64,000 bases of DNA from an uncultured Pelagibacteraceae bacterium (lineage in GTDB: Bacteria > Pseudomonadota > Alphaproteobacteria > Pelagibacterales > Pelagibacteraceae). Below the pieces are notes generated by a model that did not search any database, was not told the origin of the DNA, and saw only the letters and a program-made list of their open reading frames with translations. Of the stretch, positions 1 through 8,662 are shown piece after piece (the first letter of the stretch is position 1; the number at the start of each line of letters is the position of its first letter). The stretch covers positions 21,407 to 85,406 of the forward strand of contig CACIGI010000003.1 in the NCBI GenBank assembly GCA_902586125.1, given 5' to 3'. The position numbers and the translations under genes were made by a program.

Positions 1-374
1 TTTGTAATGGCTTTTAAATTTCTCATTAGTCCAAGTTTAGAACTATCTGAAATAGCAATATGTAAAGTTTTTCCATCAATCTTGAAAGGTGCTACGAAAT
101 TAATTTTTATATAATTTGATGGTAAAACTGCTTTTATGTCATCTGTGACTTCAACTTTTTTTAAATCAACAGTATCTAAATTTTGCTCTTTGATTAATAG
201 ATTTATTATTTTTTGTTCATCTGTAAGCTTCAATTCAAAGATAGCATCAATTTGAGATTTATTACTCTCAGTGCTTACTTTTTTTATATTTATTAAATCT
301 TTTCCTGATATGATATCGTTATCAATTAAGACATTGACTAAGTTGATTTCACTTTCTCTACTTATTTTTAACAT
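1..374 (-). CDS. pilB: Type IV pilus assembly ATPase, PilB/GspE-like N-terminal region (truncated by window edge)
   Basis: Not in the ORF track. My minus-strand translation from ATG at 374 gives MLKISRESEINLVNVLIDNDIISGKDLINIKK...LPSNYIKINFVAPFKIDGKTLHIAISDSSKLGLMRNLKAIT, open to the window edge; resembles the MshEN/GspE N-terminal domain. TAATG overlap with the secretin stop. Confidence 0.7.
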   Translation of the reverse strand, partial: MLKISRESEINLVNVLIDNDIISGKDLINIKKVSTESNKSQIDAIFELKLTDEQKIINLLIKEQNLDTVDLKKVEVTDDIKAVLPSNYIKINFVAPFKIDGKTLHIAISDSSKLGLMRNLKAIT

Positions 375-1927
375 TATAAGATCCTTGGAGCTATAAATAC
401 CAATAGTTCATTCATAGTATCAGCTTTAGAAGTACCTTTAAATAGGCCCCCTACTATTGGCGCATTGCTTACACCAGGAACTCCTCTCTTAAGGTCAGAA
501 ATTTGGTTTTTCTTTATTCCACCTATTACTACAATATCACCATCAGCAACTAATAATTTAGTATTAATTTCCATTGTGTTTATACCAGGAGTGCCGGGGG
601 TTGATCTGTTTGGAGTGTCGTTATTTACTACGATTTTCAACATAACGTTCCCATCTCCAATAATATTAGGTGTAACCGTAAGTTTTAGAGCAGCATCAGC
701 AAATGTATCAGCACCTTCTCCTCCAGACACGGGTATTTGTTCCCCTTGTTTAATACTGGCAGTTTGATTGTCTAGGGTAAACAATTTTGGATTAGAAACT
801 GTTCTTCCTAACCCTTGAGATTCCAACGCATCTAGTTCAATTTTTAATACTGCTGAGCCAGTTGCTTTTAAAATACCTATTCCACTTGTAGCACCAGCGG
901 TTCCAAAACTAAAAAGATTATCTGGTCCTGCTCCAGAAGAAAAAGATGCTGAGTTCGAAGAAATTTCTCCCGTGCTATCAAAAGGTCCACCAACTGTACT
1001 ACCGCCTATAGTACCACCAATTCTCTCACCATTTCGAGTGTAGACTGCGCCCATTTTTTTTCCTAAAGCTTTTTCAAAAGATGAGGTCGCCTCTACAATA
1101 AAAGCCTCAATTAATACTTGTTTAGTTCTTTTATCTATTTCTCTTATAACCTTATCAACAATATCTAAATCTTTCTCTTTACCTCTAACAATTATTGATC
1201 TCGTTGTTTTTTCTTCAGTAACCTGGATAGGCATAAAACTTGCACCTGAACCAACAGATGTAAATAATTCTGTAATTGTTGCTTTAGCTTCTGCCGGAGA
1301 AATATAATATAATCTAAATATTTCTGAAATTATAGGTTCTACAGAGTCCTCAAGTTCAACTTTCTTTTTAACTGCTGACGCCCTTGCTGATTTATAACTT
1401 TCTTGTGATGTTAAATTAGAGGGAGTTGATACTCTTATAATATTACTTGCAACATCAATGTCTGCTGCGTAACTTTTTAAATCTAAAAGAGCATTAAATG
1501 CTTTATCCCAAGGAACATTTTCTAGCTCTGCACTCACAGCTCCAGCAACTTCCTCACCAACTAATATATTAATATTGCCAATCTCAGCCATTAGTGCCAT
1601 CGCTTCTTTATAATCAAGATTTTGAAATTTGAATGAAACGTTTTGTTTTAAAGACTCAAAATCCTCAGAAATTAATAAATAATTTCTTTCTTTAACTGAG
1701 GATAATTGTTTTCTTTTTTTTAGTTTTATAACATCGCCTTCGATAGGAATTGGTCCCATTTCAGCACTTTTCTCCAATTCTTTTTTTCCTAATTCTTTAA
1801 CATCAGTTTTGATCAGAGGTGTGTCATGCTTAAATACCTTTTTTTTAGCCATTTTATCAGCACAGCCTGTCAACAATAAGATTAAAAAAGGAATTAATAG
1901 GTAGGATGTTTTATTTTTAAACTTCAT
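374..1927 (-). CDS. pilQ: Type IV pilus secretin (PilQ/MshL-like), predicted lipoprotein
   Basis: Lipobox LLTGC; secretin core (GLGRTVSNPKLFTLDNQTASIKQGEQIPV, VGGLFKGTSKADTMNELLVFIAPRIL); in T4P gene order. Confidence 0.9.
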   Translation of the reverse strand: MKFKNKTSYLLIPFLILLLTGCADKMAKKKVFKHDTPLIKTDVKELGKKELEKSAEMGPIPIEGDVIKLKKRKQLSSVKERNYLLISEDFESLKQNVSFKFQNLDYKEAMALMAEIGNINILVGEEVAGAVSAELENVPWDKAFNALLDLKSYAADIDVASNIIRVSTPSNLTSQESYKSARASAVKKKVELEDSVEPIISEIFRLYYISPAEAKATITELFTSVGSGASFMPIQVTEEKTTRSIIVRGKEKDLDIVDKVIREIDKRTKQVLIEAFIVEATSSFEKALGKKMGAVYTRNGERIGGTIGGSTVGGPFDSTGEISSNSASFSSGAGPDNLFSFGTAGATSGIGILKATGSAVLKIELDALESQGLGRTVSNPKLFTLDNQTASIKQGEQIPVSGGEGADTFADAALKLTVTPNIIGDGNVMLKIVVNNDTPNRSTPGTPGINTMEINTKLLVADGDIVVIGGIKKNQISDLKRGVPGVSNAPIVGGLFKGTSKADTMNELLVFIAPRIL

Positions 1928-1930
1928 AAA

Positions 1931-2434
1931 TTAAAAACTTCTCTCAGTAATTTGATTTTTAAAATTTATTACTAGTAACGATTCACTATTCTTTTCAAAA
2001 ACTGCTTCTTTGTTATTGATTGCAACTAATTTTATTCCTGGGCTTAATTCCTCAAACAAGCTTACAGTGATAATGTCTCCGCCTGCATTTACTAAAGATA
2101 CAAACCCGCCATTTTTTTCAGACTTCATAACTCCCACAAGTTTAAATTTATATAAACTCATTTCATTCTGAGCCTCTTTTGGGTCGTTGGTCAATATAGC
2201 ACCTCCTGTTAAAGAACTATCACCAACAAAAGGATCATTTAGCGGAAGTGGTTCTTCTTTACTTATCTCAGACGATATGTTTGCTTGTGATTTTGCTTGC
2301 TTCTCTTTAATTTTTTGATTTATCTCTTTAGCTTTATCTAAAATATTTTGTTCTGTATCATGGCTATCAGCCATTGATGTATTTGAGATCAACATAAAGA
2401 ATAAAGAGATAAAGAATATTTTAAAAAAATTCAT
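1931..2434 (-). CDS. pilP: PilP-like pilus assembly protein
   Basis: Signal peptide, DPF motif and small beta domain (YKFKLVGVMKSEKNGGFVSLVNAGGDIITVSLFEEL); between pilO-like and secretin genes. Confidence 0.65.
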   Translation of the reverse strand: MNFFKIFFISLFFMLISNTSMADSHDTEQNILDKAKEINQKIKEKQAKSQANISSEISKEEPLPLNDPFVGDSSLTGGAILTNDPKEAQNEMSLYKFKLVGVMKSEKNGGFVSLVNAGGDIITVSLFEELSPGIKLVAINNKEAVFEKNSESLLVINFKNQITERSF

Positions 2435-3107
2435 CAGGTAAACCCACTATTGTTAATGTTCCTCTCACTTTTATCGCTCCAGTTGAATCTCCTTTTACCA
2501 CCTGTATAGACTCTTTGTCAAAGTTTAACATCTTATTGGATAGCGAGAGAGCTCTTTTAAATTTAATATATCCAATAAAATTGCCATCAATTTCAAAAGT
2601 AACGGGAATTAAATAATAAGCGACATTCTTTTTATTAATAGTTTGATTTGTTTTATTTGATTTAGCTTTTTTTCCATCTGCCTTAGCTAAAGCTTCAGTT
2701 TTCATAACCCTTTTAATCTCTTTTTTCTCAATTTTTGAGATGACTAAATCATTTTGTCCTGCAAAAACACTCAATGTTTGGTAAAGACCCTCTACCTCAG
2801 CTTTTGAATGAAACAGACTAGAATACTTTTCGTATTCTGGTTTAAGTGTTTTAATTCTTGCTTTCATTTTTTTAACATCATTAACAAACTGAACAGTCTC
2901 TAATTTCTTTTTATTCATATCATCTAACTTGGCTTTTCTCGAATTAACCATGGGATTTAGAACAGCGTAATAAATGATTAAAAACAAAACAACAGCACCA
3001 AAAATAATTCCAATTTTTGTTACTAATTTTTTGTTTGCTAATAATTTTGTAATCTGTTCTTTGACGTCAGACATATTTATGTTTTTTAAATCAATATTCA
3101 TTGCCAT
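2421..3107 (-). CDS. pilO: PilO-like pilus assembly protein
   Basis: Single N-terminal TM, coiled coil and PilO-like C-terminal fold; position between pilMN and pilP. Confidence 0.7.
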   Translation of the reverse strand: MAMNIDLKNINMSDVKEQITKLLANKKLVTKIGIIFGAVVLFLIIYYAVLNPMVNSRKAKLDDMNKKKLETVQFVNDVKKMKARIKTLKPEYEKYSSLFHSKAEVEGLYQTLSVFAGQNDLVISKIEKKEIKRVMKTEALAKADGKKAKSNKTNQTINKKNVAYYLIPVTFEIDGNFIGYIKFKRALSLSNKMLNFDKESIQVVKGDSTGAIKVRGTLTIVGLPDEFF

Positions 3108-3109
3108 AA

Positions 3110-5590
3110 TTAGCCTCTCTTAATTTTAACTATTACTCTAAAACCTTTCATTGTTGCAGTGCCTGCTCTACCTTTAGGTAACCGCATCGATGATAAAGAT
3201 GCTTGCTCAATTAAATTTTGCTTACCGAGATTATCTATAAACTTTAAAATATCTTGATCACTCGCCGCTACGCCTTGGACTATTAAATTTCGACTACCAT
3301 CATAATCAACCTTATCAAATCTAACTCTATTAGGTACACTCGATGCAACTTGAGCTAAAATTCTATAAGTTAATTCTTTATTCGAGCTCAAAGATTTACT
3401 TAACTTTAACGATGTATTAATTAGACCAAGTTCTTTTGATACTATTTTTTTTTCTTGAACTATTTTTGTGTGATCAGCTTTAACAATTTCGTATTGTTTT
3501 AACTTAGAATTGTATGAAAAAATATTCCAAAAAGATAAGCCAAATAAAACCAAATATATTCCAGCTACAGCAGCTGTAATTCCTTTAAAAGCAAATCCAG
3601 AAATAGCCTTCATCTTTTTTTGCTTCATTACACTTGATCTATCAGGTAATAGGTTGATGTTTTTTACAGCGGTTACGAATTTATAGTAACCAAAAACGTC
3701 CAGTTTTCTAAAAGCTAAACCAACAGCTGTTGATAGAAAAGATCTATCTGCTTTACTATCTAAAGTTTGTTGATATTGACTTGGAATTTTTAATCCTTCT
3801 GTTGGATCAAATGTATTAAAACCAACATTCATCAAACTTTTTCTGAAGCTCCCTAAATATTCCTCAAGATTCTCAATATCAGAAACTACTCTAATATTTC
3901 TTATTCTTTTTTCGTATTTTGTCTCAAAATCTTGTATCGCTTGTTTAACTTGAGTTACATATCTTCTTACTAAACCCTCTTTTTCTTCAGCATCCTGTGA
4001 CTCTTGCAATATTTTTCTATCTTGCCCTCTAATGAAAATGTCAGTGATTATGGGATTATTATCATAGAGTATCATTAAATAATTTTCATCTAAACCAAAC
4101 TCTAAAACTGCAGTTAAATTTGCATCTTCTGGCTTATTTGCTAGTTGATTTGACTGATCTACTGCAGATTTTAATGCAAAACACTTAACATCAATAATAA
4201 CTGGATTTAATCCTGCATTTTTTATTATTGAGGTGTAACTGTTTATATCGGTTAGTTTTGATGCAACGAATAATATATCCATTGTATTATCTTTTTCATT
4301 TCTATTAATCACTTGGTGAAAAATAGAATAATCTTCTAAATTGTCAGTAAGTTGAACTAAATTTTCCCATAATGAGTTTGTTTCAATAGCTTTATTTAAT
4401 TCATCATCTTTCATGAGAGGTGCAGTCACAACTCTTATAATTGCACTTGTTACAGGAATTGAAATTGCAACATTTGGTGATGAAATCTTATATTTTTGAA
4501 TTGCAAGACTAAGTTCCTCTGAAAATTTATCAGCATTTTCAATTGGAGTGCTGTCATCTGTAATATTAACAGGATGTATATAAAGCTTATCTAGTACCCA
4601 TTGGTTAGCTTTATTACTTGAAACTTGAACCAATCTTATTTCTTTGTTAGCAAGTTCAACACCTAATATTTCCTCACCTTGTACACTTGATTTTCCCAAT
4701 TTAGATTTTAAAAAATTTTCAAACTTTGATTTAAAACTACCTAATTTAGATTTATTAAAAGTTTTTTTATTTGATTTGTTTGCAAATGAAGGTTTACTTA
4801 TTTTAATCTCTTTTAATTTTCCAAAAATATTAGAGAGTTTTCCTTTTAATTGATCTTGTTTACTTTGTTCAGCGTTTTCGCTTTCAGTAACCGGAGAGAC
4901 TTGTGTTTGTGTTTGGTTTGAGGTGGTATCAATTGTCGTCTTTACCTCATCTGATACTGTTGTTGTATCTTGAGGTTCTTGTATGTTCTCTAATGTTGAA
5001 ATATTTTCATCTAAATCACTTTGATTTTCATTAATTTGGTTATCATTAATTTGATTTTTTAATTTTTCACTTTCTTTTTGAACATCGTCATACCATTTTT
5101 CTAAAATTGGAATTGCTTCATCTAAATTAGTTGTGCCTGAAGATGAAATTTTTTGTTTTCCGTCAATATAAAGTCTACCAACCCAATTTTTTGACTTCAA
5201 TTCGCCCTTATATTTATCTTGTCTAACATAAATGTGTAATCGGCCATCTTTTTTATGTATTACTTGGTGACTAGAACTAGCCTCTTCGTCTTTTTTTTCA
5301 CTTAGAGCATCTGAGCTTTGATTTTCGTTAGCACCCTGTGGGTCTGTGTCATTATTTTTAGAGACAGGGTCTTGATTTTCATCTTTTTTTTCGTTTGAAG
5401 CCTCAAAAACATTTGTTTGATCATTGTTTTGATCAACATTTTGATTTTCATTTTTTAAATTATCATCAGAGGAGATTTTTACACTCTCAGATTGAGAGGT
5501 TTCATCAACTAGAGGTTGATTTTCTGAATTACCCTCAGTTGAGTCCTGATTTATATTTTTTTTATCGTCGTCTTGATCGTTCATATCCAA
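3110..5590 (-). CDS. PilM-PilN fusion protein with long low-complexity N-terminal extension
   Basis: PilM-like actin-fold region (ILGVELANKEIRLVQVSSN...) followed by PilN signature NINLLPDRSS plus TM and PilN C-terminal domain; N/Q/D/E-rich N-terminus. The track start is TTG; ATG at 5584 is an alternative. Confidence 0.85.
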   Translation of the reverse strand: MDMNDQDDDKKNINQDSTEGNSENQPLVDETSQSESVKISSDDNLKNENQNVDQNNDQTNVFEASNEKKDENQDPVSKNNDTDPQGANENQSSDALSEKKDEEASSSHQVIHKKDGRLHIYVRQDKYKGELKSKNWVGRLYIDGKQKISSSGTTNLDEAIPILEKWYDDVQKESEKLKNQINDNQINENQSDLDENISTLENIQEPQDTTTVSDEVKTTIDTTSNQTQTQVSPVTESENAEQSKQDQLKGKLSNIFGKLKEIKISKPSFANKSNKKTFNKSKLGSFKSKFENFLKSKLGKSSVQGEEILGVELANKEIRLVQVSSNKANQWVLDKLYIHPVNITDDSTPIENADKFSEELSLAIQKYKISSPNVAISIPVTSAIIRVVTAPLMKDDELNKAIETNSLWENLVQLTDNLEDYSIFHQVINRNEKDNTMDILFVASKLTDINSYTSIIKNAGLNPVIIDVKCFALKSAVDQSNQLANKPEDANLTAVLEFGLDENYLMILYDNNPIITDIFIRGQDRKILQESQDAEEKEGLVRRYVTQVKQAIQDFETKYEKRIRNIRVVSDIENLEEYLGSFRKSLMNVGFNTFDPTEGLKIPSQYQQTLDSKADRSFLSTAVGLAFRKLDVFGYYKFVTAVKNINLLPDRSSVMKQKKMKAISGFAFKGITAAVAGIYLVLFGLSFWNIFSYNSKLKQYEIVKADHTKIVQEKKIVSKELGLINTSLKLSKSLSSNKELTYRILAQVASSVPNRVRFDKVDYDGSRNLIVQGVAASDQDILKFIDNLGKQNLIEQASLSSMRLPKGRAGTATMKGFRVIVKIKRG

Positions 5591-5603
5591 TATAAATATA
5601 TTT

Positions 5604-5939
5604 TCTCTAACACAATTTTACGAATCTCTAACACAAATTTACAATTAAGTCTAACACAAAAATATTTATTATGTTCAAAATGGGCTAAAAAATTTAAAAA
5701 GCTAGTAAAATAGGCATTTTTTATAATTTATAAATTTTAAGTAGAAATATATAAACCTAGTAATTTTCAATTTTCTCTAACACAAACATGTTAAATGAAA
5801 TTGTGTTAGAGTAAATTTGATTTGTGTTAGAGTAAATTTTATTTTTTTATATTTAAATAAGTCAATAAAATCAACAAAAATGTATTTTTGTCTAAAATTT
5901 ATATATTTTGTGTTAGAGTATAATTTTTTGTGTTAGAGA
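5604..5939. repeat. Array of about eight 12-bp motifs (TCTCTAACACAA / TTGTGTTAGAG[A/T]) in two opposing groups
   Basis: Copies read directly at 5604-5615, 5625-5636, 5648-5659 (variant agTCTAACACAA), 5774-5785, then inverted at 5801-5812, 5822-5833, 5908-5919, 5928-5939. Confidence 0.95.
5769..5817. promoter_or_regulatory. 17-bp inverted repeat with one mismatch and 15-nt loop (candidate operator or hairpin)
   Basis: AATTTTCTCTAACACAA - acatgttaaatgaaa - TTGTGTTAGAGTAAATT. Confidence 0.75.
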
Positions 5940-6134
5940 TAATTTTAAAATATAAATTACAATAAAATTTTAATATCAAAAATTCTCAAGAGGCTATTTT
6001 TTACAAAATTTTTCTATTTCTAGCAAAAATTGATTAATTTTTTATAAAATTTAATATTTTTTCACTTTAAAAGTGTAAATAATAATAAAAATTAAATTTT
6101 TTCATCGTGATAGAAAAAATTATTAAATTTAATA

Positions 6135-6437
6135 TTAATTTGGGTTACCTTTTATATCAGTTGTTAATTCTTGATAGATCAAAACAGAGATTGTGTTTAA
6201 ATTTTCTATAACTCTCTCAAAGTCCCATGACAAATCAACATTATTACAATTGAGTTCTCTAAAATAATATACTTCTGTTAATGGAATAGCTGGTTTAATT
6301 TCCGATGCTATAATATTTAATTGCTTAGTTCTTTTTTCAATCGTGAAATTATACCTACAAACATTTGAAGTTGCCCAATACATAAGTGAAATAATAATAA
6401 TTGAAATAAATATCATTACTTTACTTATTCCAAACAT
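6135..6437 (-). CDS. Small hypothetical protein with N-terminal TM segment
   Basis: 100-aa ORF, TM near N-terminus, 11 bp downstream of the phosphatase gene. Confidence 0.6.
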   Translation of the reverse strand: MFGISKVMIFISIIIISLMYWATSNVCRYNFTIEKRTKQLNIIASEIKPAIPLTEVYYFRELNCNNVDLSWDFERVIENLNTISVLIYQELTTDIKGNPN

Positions 6438-6448
6438 AAATTAATAAC

Positions 6449-7798
6449 TTAATCCCCGTCAACAACTACAATGGTTAAGTCATCTTTTTGTATTCGACCT
6501 GATTTAATTATATCTTCAACAATTTTATTTAACCTTTCATGATTTGGAACTTGTTGATACTTTTTTATATAATTTTTAAAACCTTCAGACTCCAACATAT
6601 CTCCTTTTGAATTTTTAATTTCAGTAATACCATCGGTAAAAATATACATTGAGCTTTCTTGAAAACTAAATTTTGTTTCTTTAAATTTAAATTTTGGTGC
6701 AATTCCTAATGGTGGTCCAGCTTCTTCAAAATTAGAAAAATTTCCATCCTTAGTATAAATTAATGGATGTTCATGTCCTGCATTCGCTAAAGTTAACTCT
6801 TTTTTATTTCTGTCGTAAATTCCAATTAACATTGTTACAAACATACCTCTTGATGTTGTCTCACAAATTTCAGAATTCAAAATGTTTAATAATTCTGCTG
6901 CAGAAAAATTTGTTTTACTTAAACACCTATATAAGCTTGATGCCTTTGACATTAATAATGAAGATTTAATTCCTTTGCCTGATACATCAGCAACACCAAA
7001 ACCAAAAACTTCTTTAGATAATTCTGCAAAATTATAAAAATCTCCTGAAACAACTTTGGCTGGTATATTTATTCCTGCTATAGGGAAATTTTGCTTTTTA
7101 TTTTGTGACAATAAAGTTTTTTGAATCTCACCAACAATTTCAATTTCTTTCTGCATTCTGTTCTTATCTATTAAATCTTTTGCCATTTTTGCATTATTAA
7201 TTGCTAAAGCTGCTGGTCCAGACAAAGTTTCCAATAACTTTCTATCGTTCTCTTCGAAAAGTTTATTATTTGTTTTTTTATTTAAACAATGGATAACTCC
7301 AATACATTCATCTGAAACAATTAATGGAGAACACAATACTGAATACGTTGTGAAATTTGTTTTGTTATCTAAATCAAAATAAAATTCAGCAATTTCTCTT
7401 ACATCTTTTCTTACATCGCCAACTCTTATACATTTTTTCATCACTGCAGCTTTGCCCATCACACCTTGTGTTATAGGAATTTCAAAATCCTCAAGGTAAG
7501 CTTGATGTTTTGAAGCAATACATTGGAAGGATTGATTTTTTTCATCTATTAGAAAAATGTTTGCTGCTTGTGCATTAATTCTTTTTATAATTAGCTCTAA
7601 AGAATTGTTTAAGGTCTCCTTCAAATCAAGAGACTTTGCAAACTCTTGATTCATTTTAGTCACTAGCTCCAAATCTTTACTACTAGTGTCGTCTATTTTG
7701 ATAGTTTCCTTTTTTTTTGCGCCAAAAAACATGTTATTTATAAATTGATATTCGTTATTTTTTTGATAATTTTGAAGTTGATGGAAGTCATTATTCAT
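6449..7798 (-). CDS. GAF domain + SpoIIE/RsbU-type PP2C serine phosphatase
   Basis: GAF-like region (RINAQAANIFLIDEKNQSFQCIASKHQ) and PP2C/SpoIIE region (VSGDFYNF, FGVADVSGKGIKSSLLMS, NAGHEHPLIY, FTDGITE). Start trimmed from track (7882) to MNNDFHQ because the upstream 28 codons look non-coding and run toward the pilD start. Confidence 0.85.
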   Translation of the reverse strand: MNNDFHQLQNYQKNNEYQFINNMFFGAKKKETIKIDDTSSKDLELVTKMNQEFAKSLDLKETLNNSLELIIKRINAQAANIFLIDEKNQSFQCIASKHQAYLEDFEIPITQGVMGKAAVMKKCIRVGDVRKDVREIAEFYFDLDNKTNFTTYSVLCSPLIVSDECIGVIHCLNKKTNNKLFEENDRKLLETLSGPAALAINNAKMAKDLIDKNRMQKEIEIVGEIQKTLLSQNKKQNFPIAGINIPAKVVSGDFYNFAELSKEVFGFGVADVSGKGIKSSLLMSKASSLYRCLSKTNFSAAELLNILNSEICETTSRGMFVTMLIGIYDRNKKELTLANAGHEHPLIYTKDGNFSNFEEAGPPLGIAPKFKFKETKFSFQESSMYIFTDGITEIKNSKGDMLESEGFKNYIKKYQQVPNHERLNKIVEDIIKSGRIQKDDLTIVVVDGD

Positions 7799-7897
7799 GC
7801 GCCTAATTTCTATCTGCACCTGTCTGATGCAATGATGTTCATACAATACTGCATAAATGGGCTCATAGAATTTTCCTCTCAAATTAAACTATAAATT

Positions 7898-8662
7898 GTG
7901 TTCTATATTATAGTATTTATCTTTGGAAGTATATGGGGGAGTTTTAGCAACGTATGTATTCACAGAATCCCTGATAATATTAGTGTTATCTCTGATCGTT
8001 CATATTGTCCTTCATGTAAAAAACTTATTAAATGGTATGACAACATTCCTTTATTATCTTTTATAATACTAAAAGCAAAATGTAGAGGTTGTTCAGCTAA
8101 GATAAAGACTAAATATTTTATTATAGAGTTAATCTCGGCATTGAGTTTCGTATTAATATTTCATGTTTACGGTATATCATTAACCACACTTTTATTATTT
8201 ATTTTGAGTATTTGTTTTATAATTATTTTCTTCATAGATTTAAAACACTTTATAATACCAAATGAAATAACATATCCATTAATGATAATCGGTTTTTTAA
8301 AGTCGTTCGATCCTAATTTAAATTTACACTTGTTTCCAAACTTTATTAATTCATTAATTGGTGGAATTTTTGGCTTTACGATAATCTGGTTAATAATTTT
8401 TATTTATAAAAAATTAAGAAACAAAGATGGTATGGGATTAGGAGATGCAAAATTACTTTCTGCAATTGGTTTTTGGTTTGGGTGGGTTTCGATACCTTTT
8501 ATTATTTTTTTTTCATCGGCAATTGCTCTATTAAGTGTAGTTCCTGATTTAATTAAAAAAAAGAAACAACTTTCGTCACAGATACCTTTCGGTCCTTATT
8601 TAATAATTGGAAATTTAGTTTTTCTTTTCTTAATCAATCCAATAAAGATCTTTATTAATTAA
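7898..8662 (+). CDS. pilD: Prepilin leader peptidase / N-methyltransferase
   Basis: A24 peptidase signatures: WGSFSNVCIHR, CPSC...CRGC zinc motif, FIDLKHFIIPNEITYP, GMGLGDAKLL. GTG start. Confidence 0.93.
   Translation: MFYIIVFIFGSIWGSFSNVCIHRIPDNISVISDRSYCPSCKKLIKWYDNIPLLSFIILKAKCRGCSAKIKTKYFIIELISALSFVLIFHVYGISLTTLLLFILSICFIIIFFIDLKHFIIPNEITYPLMIIGFLKSFDPNLNLHLFPNFINSLIGGIFGFTIIWLIIFIYKKLRNKDGMGLGDAKLLSAIGFWFGWVSIPFIIFFSSAIALLSVVPDLIKKKKQLSSQIPFGPYLIIGNLVFLFLINPIKIFIN

Noticed and set aside
465-767. Plus-strand ORF inside the secretin gene
   Set aside because: Antisense to a well-supported secretin CDS; no recognisable domain.
5395-5595. Plus-strand ORF opposite the PilM-PilN N-terminus
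   Set aside because: His/Phe-rich shadow of the N/Q/D/E-rich coding tract on the minus strand.
5604-5939. CRISPR array interpretation of the repeat cluster
   Set aside because: Repeats are only ~12 bp, occur in both orientations, lack uniform ~30-bp spacers, and no cas genes are seen.
6063-6075. CACTTTAAAAGTG palindrome as a terminator
   Set aside because: Stem is short and AT-rich with a weak A/T tract; could arise by chance in this composition.
7896-7902. TTGTGTT at the pilD start as another array motif copy
   Set aside because: Only 7 of 12 bases match; expected by chance in AT-rich DNA.
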